Shown: piece by piece, positions 38,028 to 46,654 of the stretch
How positions within the stretch are numbered: position 1 is the stretch's first letter
Layout of the letters: each line of letters opens with the position of its first letter
Origin: Ruegeria sediminis
GTDB lineage: Bacteria > Pseudomonadota > Alphaproteobacteria > Rhodobacterales > Rhodobacteraceae
Assembly: GCF_005938215.1 (NCBI RefSeq)
Contig: NZ_VCPD01000002.1
Span: 558,001 to 622,000, forward strand
DNA: 64,000 bases
Direction: 5' to 3'
Program-made: the position numbers and the translations under genes
The notes under the pieces: model-generated
Databases searched by the model: none
What the model saw: only the letters and a program-made list of their open reading frames with translations
What the model was told of the DNA's origin: nothing

Positions 38028-39439
38028 TACCGGATCTCACCTTCCGAAAGGGCATTCTGCTGTTCTTTGCGCTGTTGGCGGCGGGGGGACTCGGGATAAC
38101 CGGTTTTTCGCTGTTCTTTGCCTATTCCCGCGCCGAGGTGCCGGGCATTTACGATGCCTTCGTTCTTGGCGGAATGCTCATCGCTTTCGGTTTGCTCGCC
38201 ATGATCGCAGGCGCCTGGCTGTTCTTCGACGAAAAGATCGCCCGGCCCGCCGAACGACTGGCCGCAGAGATGCGCACCCACGCCCATTCCGGCGTCGGCA
38301 TGAAGATGGATCCCAAAGCCGCCCGGTTCCTTGGAGACCTTGCGCCGGCCGCGGCAGGGCTGTCGGGGCAACTGACCGAATCCGCCGTCGGAACGGCCGC
38401 CGCCGTTGCCGCGGAGACCGAGCGACTGGCGGAGGAAAAGAAAAGGCTTACCCGCCTGCTCACCGAGATTCCGATGGCGATCGCGCTGGTGAACCCTGCG
38501 CATCAGATCGTTCTCTATGACGGTCAAGCCGCCACCGTGCTGGCGCAGGTCGGACACCCGCGGCTGAACGCTTCGCTTTTCGACTATTTCCAGCCCGACG
38601 CGGTGACGGAAGCCTATGCCCGGCTCGTGGAAACCGGCAAGGAAGTCTCGGCCCATCTGGACAGTTTCGACGGTGCAATCGGCTTTTCGGTGCGCATGAA
38701 GCCCCTGGGCGACGCTCCGGGCTACATGCTGATCTTCGAGGACAGCGAGGCGCATATCTCGCCGCAGGCCGAACGGCCGCTGACCTACGACTTTGACCTG
38801 CTGGAAGTGCCTGCCGATGCCGCCTTCGAAACCACCGAGATCAGCGATCTGGTCTTCGTGGTCTTCGACACGGAAACCACCGGTCTTTTGCCGCACAAGG
38901 ACGAGATCGTACAGATCGGCGCGGTGCGCGTGGTGCGCGGACGCATCGTCGAAGGCGAAAACATGGACGTGCTCGTCGATCCCGGAGTACCGATCCCACG
39001 TTCGTCGACGCGGGTTCACGGGATCACCAACGAGATGGTCAAGGGCGCACCCGGCATCGCCCAGGCAGGCAGAAAGCTGCACCATTTCTCGCGCGATGCG
39101 GTGATCGTGGCCCATAACGCGCCGTTCGACATGGCTTTCCTTCGTCGTCACTCCGACAAGATGGATGTCGATTGGAACAGCCACGCCATCCTCGACACGG
39201 TACTGGTGTCGGCGGTGCTGTTCGGCGCCGGCGAGACCCACACGCTCGACGCGCTCTGCGACCGGCTGGGCGTCGTCATCCCCAAGGAGTTGCGCCATAC
39301 CGCGCTGGGGGACGCGCGGGCGACGGCCGAGGTTCTGGTCAGGATGCTGCCGATGCTGCAGGCGCGGGGTTTCAGGACGTTCGGCGATGTGATCGCCGAA
39401 ACCCGCAAACACGGCCGTTTGCTGGAAGATCTGAACTGA
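38024..39439 (+). CDS. Membrane-anchored DEDDh 3'-5' exonuclease (DnaQ-like)
   Basis: A 471-residue protein. Two transmembrane helices (about residues 10-32 and 48-70) are followed by a HAMP/PAS-like middle region (about 75-240, LTEIPMAIALVNPAHQIVLYD resembles a PAS core). The exonuclease domain covers about 278-465 with D282 and E284 (FDTETTG), HNAPFDMAFL and HTALGDARAT. It may degrade nucleic acid or a nucleotide second messenger at the membrane. This unusual layout is known from genes next to acetate symporters in other proteobacteria. Start ATG overlaps the preceding stop; an ATG five codons upstream is less likely. Confidence 0.87.
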   Translation: MIPDLTFRKGILLFFALLAAGGLGITGFSLFFAYSRAEVPGIYDAFVLGGMLIAFGLLAMIAGAWLFFDEKIARPAERLAAEMRTHAHSGVGMKMDPKAARFLGDLAPAAAGLSGQLTESAVGTAAAVAAETERLAEEKKRLTRLLTEIPMAIALVNPAHQIVLYDGQAATVLAQVGHPRLNASLFDYFQPDAVTEAYARLVETGKEVSAHLDSFDGAIGFSVRMKPLGDAPGYMLIFEDSEAHISPQAERPLTYDFDLLEVPADAAFETTEISDLVFVVFDTETTGLLPHKDEIVQIGAVRVVRGRIVEGENMDVLVDPGVPIPRSSTRVHGITNEMVKGAPGIAQAGRKLHHFSRDAVIVAHNAPFDMAFLRRHSDKMDVDWNSHAILDTVLVSAVLFGAGETHTLDALCDRLGVVIPKELRHTALGDARATAEVLVRMLPMLQARGFRTFGDVIAETRKHGRLLEDLN

Positions 39440-39547
39440 TCCGGCCCTTGCCGCGAACCGGACAAGGTGTATCTGAAAGACTTGTTATCCATGGACAAAC
39501 CCTGCGTGCCGTGGCACGTGGGGCGCACCCAAGGACCCAGACGCGCG

Positions 39548-40048
39548 ATGACCGAGACCAGTTTCACCCCCGGCCCCGACACCAAACTCGCCTTTCGTGA
39601 GGCTTTGGGATGTTTCGGCACTGGCGTCACGGTGATCACGACCGGCACCGAGAACGGACCGGTCGCCATCACCGTCAACTCCTTTTCCTCGGTTTCGCTC
39701 GACCCGCCACTGGTGCTTTGGTGCCTCGGCAAGGAGTCGAACCGCTACGATGCCTTCAGCACCGCGAAAAACTACGCCATTCACGTGATGTCCGAGGATC
39801 AGCATGATCAGGCGCTGCGCTTCGCCCGCAATGGCTGGGTCTTTTCCCATGCGGACTGGACCCCGGACGAAGCCGGCACGCCTCTGTTGTCAGGATGCCT
39901 CGCCCGGTTCGACTGCCGCCTTTCGGCCCAGCACGAGGCCGGAGATCACGTGATCGTGGTGGGAGAGGTCAAGCGCGTGATGTACCGCACGGGCAAGGGG
40001 CTGATGTTCAAGCGTGGCCAATACGGCGGTTTCATCGATTTGCTGTAG
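39548..40048 (+). CDS. Flavin reductase-like domain protein
   Basis: A 166-residue flavin-binding protein of the HpaC/NTA-monooxygenase component B family: FGTGVTVITTG, TVNSFSSVSLDPPLVLWCLG and GDHVIVVGEV are the typical blocks. It would supply reduced FMN or FAD to a monooxygenase, none of which is encoded nearby. I use the ATG at 39548 because the family begins just before it; an ATG at 39491 would add 19 residues. It ends 8 bases from the convergent DUF6505 gene. Confidence 0.88.
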   Translation: MTETSFTPGPDTKLAFREALGCFGTGVTVITTGTENGPVAITVNSFSSVSLDPPLVLWCLGKESNRYDAFSTAKNYAIHVMSEDQHDQALRFARNGWVFSHADWTPDEAGTPLLSGCLARFDCRLSAQHEAGDHVIVVGEVKRVMYRTGKGLMFKRGQYGGFIDLL

Positions 40049-40056
40049 CTCCGGGC

Positions 40057-40536
40057 TCATTCATCCAACGAACCGTGAACCGCCAGCGCCTCGAGTTCGG
40101 CGTCCTGTGGCGTGATCACCCGAAAAGCCTCGTGCACCCCGGCATCCGTCAGTGATCGCGCGACGGTCAGCAGGGTGTTGGGCGCGTGCTCGTCGCACAG
40201 TTCGGCCATGTGGGCGATCTCGTCCCGCGCGACGCCTATCGCCGCCTCGGCTGAGGGCGCGCCGTAGTAGCGCACGAAATGGTCCGCCAGGCCCTGCACC
40301 AGCGGTTCCAACTCGGCCTCCTCTATCCGGGTGACGGCAACGAAGGTCACGCGCCCGAAGGTTTCCAGCCCGAGCCAGCCGTTTGCGAAGGCCTGGCGGG
40401 CCTTGCCCTCCAGATCGCCCTCGCCCCAGTTCGAGAACTCGAACCCACCCGAAATGCACCATTCGCCGGTGCGCGCGGGCGAGTGGAAGACGTTGAGGTC
40501 GCTTTCGTCGAAATGGATCGCGCGGGCCAGTTTCAT
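40057..40536 (-). CDS. DUF6505 family protein
   Basis: A 159-residue soluble protein (MKLARAIHFDESDLNVF) with no recognised catalytic motif. It is the last gene of a four-gene operon whose members all overlap by four bases, after the DUF4444 ligase-like gene. The conserved partnership suggests a role linked to lipoate/biotin or Fe-S maturation, but that is inference. Confidence 0.75.
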   Translation of the reverse strand: MKLARAIHFDESDLNVFHSPARTGEWCISGGFEFSNWGEGDLEGKARQAFANGWLGLETFGRVTFVAVTRIEEAELEPLVQGLADHFVRYYGAPSAEAAIGVARDEIAHMAELCDEHAPNTLLTVARSLTDAGVHEAFRVITPQDAELEALAVHGSLDE

Positions 40537-41240
40537 GTCTCTCTCCCCAACAAGGCGCTCATCGGCTGCAGATGCGTGCCGGTGTCGTTGCGGATCAGCA
40601 TACCGAACCGCTCGTCCGTTCCAAGAAAAACACCGCCGGTCCCTCCGTGTTCGACCGTCTCGCCAACGCCGCGCAGCAGGCCCATCCATTCGCCGTGCAG
40701 AGGTGCGTTGCCGTCTTCTTCCCACCGGTTGAGCCAAGTCAACGTGTGGCGAGACCAGCTTTCGATCAGGTGAACCGGGGACACGTCGGCGCAGCCTTCG
40801 TCGTAGAGCGCGGTCACGTCCGGCGTCTCTCCCGGAGCATCGACGGTCCGCATCAGCGCGACCTCCCAGCCGACGACCAGCCAATCGGGTATCTCGGCCG
40901 GACTCGCGCTGGCGGCGGCGACGCGGAACTGTCCGCAAGCCGCGCCGTTCACGCATATCAGCCCGCCCCAGTCCAGATGGACGGCCACTTCGGGCGGGGC
41001 CAGCGCCCCCAGCGCGTTCTGGAATCCGACCGCGCAGAGCGGCAGCATCGCCATCGCATCCCGCAATGGCACTTCGGGCGCAAAGACGATGGCGGCCCGC
41101 AGCCGGTCCGCCTGAATGTTGTAGACCACGGTTCCCGCATCGCAGCCCAGGGCGGCCATGGCCTGCGCCCGCTCGAACGGGTCTTCCCCGCCCTGCACGG
41201 GATGCCCCTGCAGCAGGGGGGGGAAGGTCGGTTCGCTCAT
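40533..41240 (-). CDS. Biotin/lipoate protein ligase-like protein with DUF4444
   Basis: A 235-residue protein related to biotin/lipoate A/B ligases, with a C-terminal DUF4444 domain (about residues 190-235, GGTGGVFLGTDERFG). The usual ligase loop is partly preserved (VAVHLDWGGLICVNGA). Whether it still transfers lipoate or biotin is uncertain because the Lys-containing active-site motif of LplA is not evident. Start and stop each overlap the neighbouring genes by four bases. Confidence 0.78.
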   Translation of the reverse strand: MSEPTFPPLLQGHPVQGGEDPFERAQAMAALGCDAGTVVYNIQADRLRAAIVFAPEVPLRDAMAMLPLCAVGFQNALGALAPPEVAVHLDWGGLICVNGAACGQFRVAAASASPAEIPDWLVVGWEVALMRTVDAPGETPDVTALYDEGCADVSPVHLIESWSRHTLTWLNRWEEDGNAPLHGEWMGLLRGVGETVEHGGTGGVFLGTDERFGMLIRNDTGTHLQPMSALLGRET

Positions 41241-42298
41241 GCGTCGCCCTTGGAGATCAGGTCGCGGGCGATCCGGCGGAACGCCTCGGCCTGCGGGCTG
41301 TCGGGCTTGCCGACCACGATCGGCGCGCCCCCGTCCGCCGCCACCCGGATGTCCAGGTGCAACGGGATCTCGCCCAATAGGGGAACATCCAGCGCCTTGG
41401 CCTCGGCAGCTACCCCGCCATGGCCAAACACATGCTCCTCGTGCCCGCAGTTCGAGCAGATATGCGTGGACATGTTCTCGATCATCCCGTGGATCGGAGT
41501 CTTGAGCTGGCGGAACATGTCGATGCCCTTGCGCGCGTCGATCAGCGCCACGTCCTGCGGGGTCGAGACCACGATGGCGCCATCCACCTTGAACTTCTGG
41601 CTCAGCGTCAGTTGCACGTCGCCGGTGCCGGGCGGCAGGTCGACGATCAGCACGTCAAGCGCGCCCCATTGCACCTGGCTCATCATCTGCTGCAGCGCGC
41701 CCATCAGCATCGGGCCACGCCAGACGACCGCCTGCCCCTCGTTCACCATCAGACCCATCGACATCATGGTAACGCCATGATTGCGCAGCGGCAGGATCGT
41801 CTTGCCATCGGGGCTTGCCGGGCGGCCCGAAACACCCAGCATGCGCGGCTGCGAGGGACCGTAGACATCGGCGTCCAGCAGCCCGACCCGGCGGCCCTCG
41901 GCGGCCAGCGCGCAGGCAAGGTTGGCCGCGACCGTGGACTTGCCCACCCCGCCCTTGCCGCTGGCGATGGCGATGATCCGGTCCACCCCGGGCACGGGTT
42001 GCAGCCCGGTCTGCGAGGGTTTCGGTTTCGGCTTGAGGTCCGGGGGCGCCTTTTCGGAATGGGCCGTCATCATGGCCGAGACCTGTTCGACGCCCTCAAC
42101 CATCCGCGCGGCCTGTTCCGCCGTAACGCGTACCGGCTCCATTTTTTCGGCCTGTTTCGGGTCGATTTCCAGCACGAACCGAACGGTGCCGTTCTCGACA
42201 TTCAGCGCGCGGACGATTCCCGCGCTCACGATGTCCTGGCCCGAGACCGGGTCGGTGATCTTCTTCAGGTTCGCAAGAACCGCATCGCGGATGCTCAT
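41237..42298 (-). CDS. apbC: Mrp/NBP35-family Fe-S cluster carrier ATPase
   Basis: A 353-residue P-loop protein. An N-terminal MIP18/DUF59-like domain (about residues 3-75) precedes the deviant Walker A motif ASGKGGVGKST near residue 114. Walker B is LDVLIVDLPPGTGD, and the C-terminal CSNCGHEEHVFG carries the CxxC that binds a bridging 4Fe-4S cluster in the dimer. It transfers clusters to apo-enzymes. A Fe-S rich formate dehydrogenase region follows nearby, a possible client. Confidence 0.92.
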   Translation of the reverse strand: MSIRDAVLANLKKITDPVSGQDIVSAGIVRALNVENGTVRFVLEIDPKQAEKMEPVRVTAEQAARMVEGVEQVSAMMTAHSEKAPPDLKPKPKPSQTGLQPVPGVDRIIAIASGKGGVGKSTVAANLACALAAEGRRVGLLDADVYGPSQPRMLGVSGRPASPDGKTILPLRNHGVTMMSMGLMVNEGQAVVWRGPMLMGALQQMMSQVQWGALDVLIVDLPPGTGDVQLTLSQKFKVDGAIVVSTPQDVALIDARKGIDMFRQLKTPIHGMIENMSTHICSNCGHEEHVFGHGGVAAEAKALDVPLLGEIPLHLDIRVAADGGAPIVVGKPDSPQAEAFRRIARDLISKGDA

Positions 42299-42492
42299 GC
42301 GTCGCCGTCCTTGATCCTGCCGGTCACCACATGCTCGACCTCCAGCCCGTCGATGGTCAGCACCATCTTGGCTTCAAAGCTCTTTCCGGCAGGATTGCCT
42401 GCCTTGCGCAGCCCTTCCTCGATGGCCTTCTGGCTCGTCACGCCGACCTGCTTGAGGAATTTGCGCATGGACATGTTGTAGTCGCCGCTCAT
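42295..42492 (-). CDS. DUF6494 family small protein
   Basis: A 65-residue soluble protein (MSGDYNMSMRKFLKQVGV) with a helical N-terminus and a short beta C-terminus that ends VTGRIKDGDA. It is the first gene of the operon with mrp and overlaps it by four bases. The function is unknown to me. A longer frame extends upstream but the ATG used is followed by the conserved family sequence. Confidence 0.78.
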   Translation of the reverse strand: MSGDYNMSMRKFLKQVGVTSQKAIEEGLRKAGNPAGKSFEAKMVLTIDGLEVEHVVTGRIKDGDA

Positions 42493-42556
42493 CGCATGTG
42501 TCTCCGTATCATTCGCTTCATTTGACGCGCTCCACCCGCCGACACTAGTCTGAGGC

Positions 42557-43285
42557 ATGCGCTTTGCCCTGTTGTGCCTGAGCCTCGTCCTTTCCGCCAG
42601 CCCCTCCATGAGCGAGGAGGCGCTTGGAGTGGCGAGCCCGGACGAGGTGGCACGGTCCGGCATCCTGCAACATATCCTTCCGCGCTTTTCGCTCAAGACC
42701 GGGATACGCGTTGTCGCGGACGAGGCGGGCCCAATGGAAATCGCCGCGTCCGGGCCGGGCGATCCGGTCTTCCAGCGCGGCGGCACGATCTATCATTTGC
42801 GCATCGAAGACGATCCCCGACAGCAGCGGTTCCGCGACTGGCTTCTGTCGGACATCGGCAAGCGCACGGTCGAAGGTTTCCAGCCGCAGGATGGGGCGCC
42901 GTTCAGCGCCAGTTTCGAAGTCGTGGCCGCCGCCGAAATCCACGAAGTCGGTGAAAAAGCCGCGCTGGGCGAAAAGCTGTCGCTGACGCATTGCGGGCGG
43001 TGCCACGTGATCGGGCCGCAGAACCGGATGAACGGGCTGGGCTCGACGCCGTCCTTCTCGGTGCTGCGCGCGCTGCCGGACTGGTTGGACCGGTTCCAGC
43101 AATTCTACGCCCTGAACCCGCATCCCGCCTTTACCCAGGTCGACGGGGTCACGCCTCCGTTCGATCCCGAACGCCCGTCGCCCATCCACCCGCTGTCGAT
43201 CACGCTGGATGACCTTGACGCCATCCTCGACTTCGTCGCCGCCGTCCGGGCGGCCGATCTGGGCGCGCCCCTGCAATTTCAGTGA
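42557..43285 (+). CDS. Exported c-type cytochrome-like protein
   Basis: A 242-residue periplasmic protein: signal peptide (MRFALLCLSLVLSASPSMS), a domain of about 110 residues resembling a piece of a binding protein (MEIAASGPGDPVF), and one heme-binding site C146-x2-C149-H150 (THCGRCHVIGP). A possible distal Met is N-terminal or C-terminal and not obvious. The gene is divergent from the mrp operon and convergent with the ferredoxin-like gene, whose stop overlaps by seven bases. Likely an electron carrier for the formate dehydrogenase region. Confidence 0.82.
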   Translation: MRFALLCLSLVLSASPSMSEEALGVASPDEVARSGILQHILPRFSLKTGIRVVADEAGPMEIAASGPGDPVFQRGGTIYHLRIEDDPRQQRFRDWLLSDIGKRTVEGFQPQDGAPFSASFEVVAAAEIHEVGEKAALGEKLSLTHCGRCHVIGPQNRMNGLGSTPSFSVLRALPDWLDRFQQFYALNPHPAFTQVDGVTPPFDPERPSPIHPLSITLDDLDAILDFVAAVRAADLGAPLQFQ

Positions 43286-45234
43286 TCCTTGCGCTTGCCG
43301 AAATAGTCCTCGGTGGTCACGACGCGCGGTTTAGGTTTCGATGCCAACGGGTTGTTTTCACTGTGAAACTGCGCCTTCACCCGGCAATCGTCGCACATCT
43401 GGATCATCCGCGCCTGATCCGACGAGGCGAACATCGGATGGCTTCCCGCCAGCTTCTCCATGATCCGGTCCACGGTCGATTTGACACCGAACAGCGCGCC
43501 GCATTCGATGCAGGCAAAGGGTTCCTCTTCGTTCAGCACGCGTTGTGACAGCGCCGCATCGCTCAGGTCCAGTTGCGGAACCAGCGTGATCGCGTTTTCC
43601 GGGCAGATGTTGCGGCACAAACCGCATTGCAGGCAGGCATCCTCCTGAAAGTTCAGCTGCGGCTTGTCCGGGTTATCGATCAGCGCGCCCGACGGGCAGA
43701 GCGAGACGCAGCTTAGGCACAAAGTGCAGGCGCCGGTATCGACGAGCACCGCGCCATAGGGGGCATTCTCCGGCAACGGCAAGGGGACGCCGGCATCGGG
43801 GTTCAGCGCCTTGGCCGCAAGGCGCGCGATCTGTCGGCGGTTGCCCAAGGGCAATACCGGTTCCGCCACGGGCGCGGGCACGTCTTGTGCATAGAGCAGA
43901 TCGGCCATCGCGTCCGGGTCACGCTCGTCGATCAAGCCCAGGCGCCCGACACCGGCAATCGCCTGCGCCAGTTCCAGTTCCCGCAGCAAGGCGTCCCGCT
44001 CGGTCGTCGGCGCGAGCAGGATATCGACGCGGGCAAATCCGTGCGCCAGCGCGGCAAGCATTTCCGCATGGCCAAAGCCCGAAACCACGCCCAGTTCCAA
44101 CGGGATCACATCAGCAGGCAATCCGCGGCCGAACCGCGCAGCCATCCCGATCATCTCGGCCCCGTGGGGATCGTGGACCAGCAGCCGCGGAGACGATCCC
44201 CCGGCCTTCCGGTAGGTTCTGGCCAGGACCTGCATCCGGGACAGCAGCGTGCCCACGGTGGGATCCTCGTAGGTGATCGCGGTCGACGGGCACAGCACCG
44301 CGCATTCGCCGCAGCCTGCGCATACCATCGGATCGATGGCGACGTGATCACCCGCCGGCGTGATCGCTCCGGTCGGGCAGATGTCGAGGCAGTTGGAACA
44401 CCCAACCTGCCCCGCCCGCGAATGGGCGCAGAGGCTTTCCTGAAGGCGGACATAAAGCGGTTTCTCGAATGTTCCGACCAGTTGCGACGCGTCAAGCGCC
44501 AGCCTTTCGACGGCGATCGGGTCACGGGGATCGGCCCGCAGGTACCCCTCGCGTTTTTGCGGAGCCTGCAACAAGGCTGTGCCGCCCGTCAGGTCGATGA
44601 CGATGTCGCATTGGGATGCCGCCCCATCGCGTGGTGCGGACCAGCCGAAACTGCCACGGCCGCCCGGTTCGATCTGCTGCAGAGCGTCCAGCTTCAACTC
44701 GAACCTGCCCAGAGCGCCGCGCACCTGCCGCACCCGGCCGCGCACCACGTCATAGGCCCGCGACATCGGCTGGGCATCGTCGGTGACCAGAACCGTCACC
44801 GCCAGCAAATCCGCCAACCGCTCGGCCAGGCCATAGGCAACCTCGCCCGGCCCGACGATGAAGCAGACGCCTTCGCTGGTCACATCCATGCTTGGGGTCA
44901 CAGGCACAGGCGACAGAGCCTCGGCCACCAGCGCCGCCATCTTGGGCGCGGTGTCGTCGCCCTGCTCCGACCACCCGGCCCGGTCGCGCAAGTCTACGAA
45001 ACCAAGCTCATCCACGCCCAGATCCGACGCCTGTTCGCGAAAGGCGACCTTCTCCTGACCGCAGGCGATCACGATCTGGTCGCCGTTCTGCATCGCCTCT
45101 GCCGCCTTGCCCAGTTCACCGGTGCACAAGGCACGGTGAACCTTGGAACAGACGGCGCCGGTTGCCTCTGCGATACCGTCGGCGTCCAACGATTGCGTCC
45201 CGCCGCAGTCGCACAGAATGATTTTTTTGACCAT
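43279..45234 (-). CDS. Multi-cluster 4Fe-4S ferredoxin-like protein
   Basis: A 651-residue cytoplasmic protein rich in Cys motifs: GCSNCLDICPTGAI, CAGCGECAVLCPSTAI, CTLCLSCVSLCPSGAL and CLQCGLCRNICPENAI, enough for at least three or four 4Fe-4S clusters. C-terminal CxxC pairs follow (CIECG, CDDC). The N-terminal third resembles a heterodisulfide-reductase-like or CoxI-type domain without clear cofactors. Such proteins accompany formate dehydrogenase genes in rhodobacteria and probably pass electrons or help Mo/W cofactor sulfuration. Divergent from the DUF3305 gene. Confidence 0.85.
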   Translation of the reverse strand: MVKKIILCDCGGTQSLDADGIAEATGAVCSKVHRALCTGELGKAAEAMQNGDQIVIACGQEKVAFREQASDLGVDELGFVDLRDRAGWSEQGDDTAPKMAALVAEALSPVPVTPSMDVTSEGVCFIVGPGEVAYGLAERLADLLAVTVLVTDDAQPMSRAYDVVRGRVRQVRGALGRFELKLDALQQIEPGGRGSFGWSAPRDGAASQCDIVIDLTGGTALLQAPQKREGYLRADPRDPIAVERLALDASQLVGTFEKPLYVRLQESLCAHSRAGQVGCSNCLDICPTGAITPAGDHVAIDPMVCAGCGECAVLCPSTAITYEDPTVGTLLSRMQVLARTYRKAGGSSPRLLVHDPHGAEMIGMAARFGRGLPADVIPLELGVVSGFGHAEMLAALAHGFARVDILLAPTTERDALLRELELAQAIAGVGRLGLIDERDPDAMADLLYAQDVPAPVAEPVLPLGNRRQIARLAAKALNPDAGVPLPLPENAPYGAVLVDTGACTLCLSCVSLCPSGALIDNPDKPQLNFQEDACLQCGLCRNICPENAITLVPQLDLSDAALSQRVLNEEEPFACIECGALFGVKSTVDRIMEKLAGSHPMFASSDQARMIQMCDDCRVKAQFHSENNPLASKPKPRVVTTEDYFGKRKDH

Positions 45235-45354
45235 GTCCTCCCCTCGGGCGAATTAGGGCCCGCCGTCAGCCTAGGAGCAGTGCGGCCGACCGTAAAGACG
45301 GATTGACAGTCGGTACGGTCATTCGCCGGCCCGCCGCGCCCCGTCCCGAGTCTG

Positions 45355-45489
45355 CACTATAGTTCAACAGCTCCGGTTGGCCAGAATACCTGCCCTGACA
45401 GGAAGGCGACCAAAAAACGGAAAAATCCGACGCTTCGGGCAAATGCGGGCTTGGCAGAATGCGGGTTTGTGTACCATAGTTCACCAAAG
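45355..45489. promoter_or_regulatory. Paired ATAGTTCAMCA boxes in the divergent fdh promoter region
   Basis: CACTATAGTTCAACAG (45355-45370) and TACCATAGTTCACCAA (45473-45488) are two copies of the box YATAGTTCAMCA 118 bases apart in the 289-base gap between the ferredoxin-like gene and the DUF3305 gene. One copy lies 36 bases from the GTG start of the latter. They look like sites of one regulator acting on both directions. Confidence 0.5.
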
Positions 45490-45523
45490 GGAAGGCAGGC
45501 GAGAGCCTTCCAGGGAGGAACAC

Positions 45524-46078
45524 GTGGCCAAGGCCGCAATCCACATCGAAATGCCTCTGGGCGTCGTTGTCCGGAAGACGCCCGGTGTAACCCGCTGGGC
45601 CAGTTGGAACTGGCGGGCCGTCGCGGTTCTGCCGGGCGCGGGTCCGGCTGACTGGGTCGAATTGCGCCGCGAGGGCGACGCGGTCGAATATCACGCCGCC
45701 ACCCTGCCCCTGACACTCTGGGCTGCCGAGACCGAGGCGTATATGGCCAATCTCGCGGACAGCCAGCCTTCGATCTACCTGGTGATGCGTGACGAGGCCG
45801 AAAGCGACCGGCCGATGAACGCCGTTCTTGTCACCGCCTCACCTTTCGAAGGACAGGACTACGCAGACAGCGGAGAAGACATCGTCGAAAAGATCCCGAT
45901 GACCGAGGGCCTGATCGCCTGGGTCCGCGATTTCACGCTTGAACACCACCGCGACGAAGCCTTCGTCAAGCGCCGCCGCGACAAGTCGCGTATCGATCTG
46001 GTCGAGGACGGACGGGGCGATGCGCGTATTCGGCAGGATTCGGACGTCTACCGCGCACCGCGGAGGATCGCGCAATGA
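45524..46078 (+). CDS. DUF3305 domain protein
   Basis: A 184-residue soluble protein beginning at GTG (VAKAAIHIEMPLGVVVRKT) after AGGGAGGAACAC. The family core GVTRWASWNWRAVAVLPGA is present. DUF3305 genes always seem to sit at the head of rhodobacterial formate dehydrogenase clusters; the function is unknown, perhaps assembly of the enzyme. Overlaps the DUF3306 gene by four bases. Confidence 0.83.
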   Translation: MAKAAIHIEMPLGVVVRKTPGVTRWASWNWRAVAVLPGAGPADWVELRREGDAVEYHAATLPLTLWAAETEAYMANLADSQPSIYLVMRDEAESDRPMNAVLVTASPFEGQDYADSGEDIVEKIPMTEGLIAWVRDFTLEHHRDEAFVKRRRDKSRIDLVEDGRGDARIRQDSDVYRAPRRIAQ

Positions 46079-46650
46079 ACCAGTCGCGCGACTTCTGGAG
46101 CCGCCGCAAAGCGGCCGTTCAGGCCGAGGCCGAAGTGGAACATGCCGCCGAGACGGCCAAGGCGCTGGCGCAGCAGCAGGCGGAGCTCGAGGAAAAAAGC
46201 GACGCCGAGATCCTTGCTGAACTCGACCTTCCGGACCCCGACAACCTGCAACCCGGCGACGACGTTGCGGGCTTCATGGCTCGGGCGGTGCCTGACCGCA
46301 TCCGCCGCCGCGCCCTGCGGCGTTTGTGGCGGCTGAACCCGGTGCTGGCGAATGTGGATGGGCTGGTCGAATATGGCGGGGACTACACCGATGCAGCCTG
46401 CGTGATCGAAAACCTCCAGACCGCCTACCAGGTCGGCAAGGGCATGCTGGCGCATCTGGAAGCGCTGGCCGTCAAGGACGAAGAGCCGGCCGCGGAAGAG
46501 ACCTTTGGCGAAGTGGAATTCGAAAGCGCCGAGGTGGAGCCGCCAGCCGAGCCCGCCGCGCCGGACGCACGGATGGTTGCTACCGAGCCCGACGAAGAAC
46601 CGACATCCGCCCCGGCCCCGCGCCGGATGCGGTTTGAATATGAAGGATAA
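46075..46650 (+). CDS. DUF3306 domain protein
   Basis: A 191-residue protein (MNQSRDFWSRRKAAVQAE) with a long charged helix at about residues 5-45, a core RIRRRALRRLWRLNPVLANVDGLVEYG, and a low-complexity Glu/Pro-rich tail. It is the usual partner of DUF3305 at the front of formate dehydrogenase operons. Role unknown. Next gene starts four bases after its stop. Confidence 0.83.
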   Translation: MNQSRDFWSRRKAAVQAEAEVEHAAETAKALAQQQAELEEKSDAEILAELDLPDPDNLQPGDDVAGFMARAVPDRIRRRALRRLWRLNPVLANVDGLVEYGGDYTDAACVIENLQTAYQVGKGMLAHLEALAVKDEEPAAEETFGEVEFESAEVEPPAEPAAPDARMVATEPDEEPTSAPAPRRMRFEYEG

Positions 46651-46654
46651 CGAC

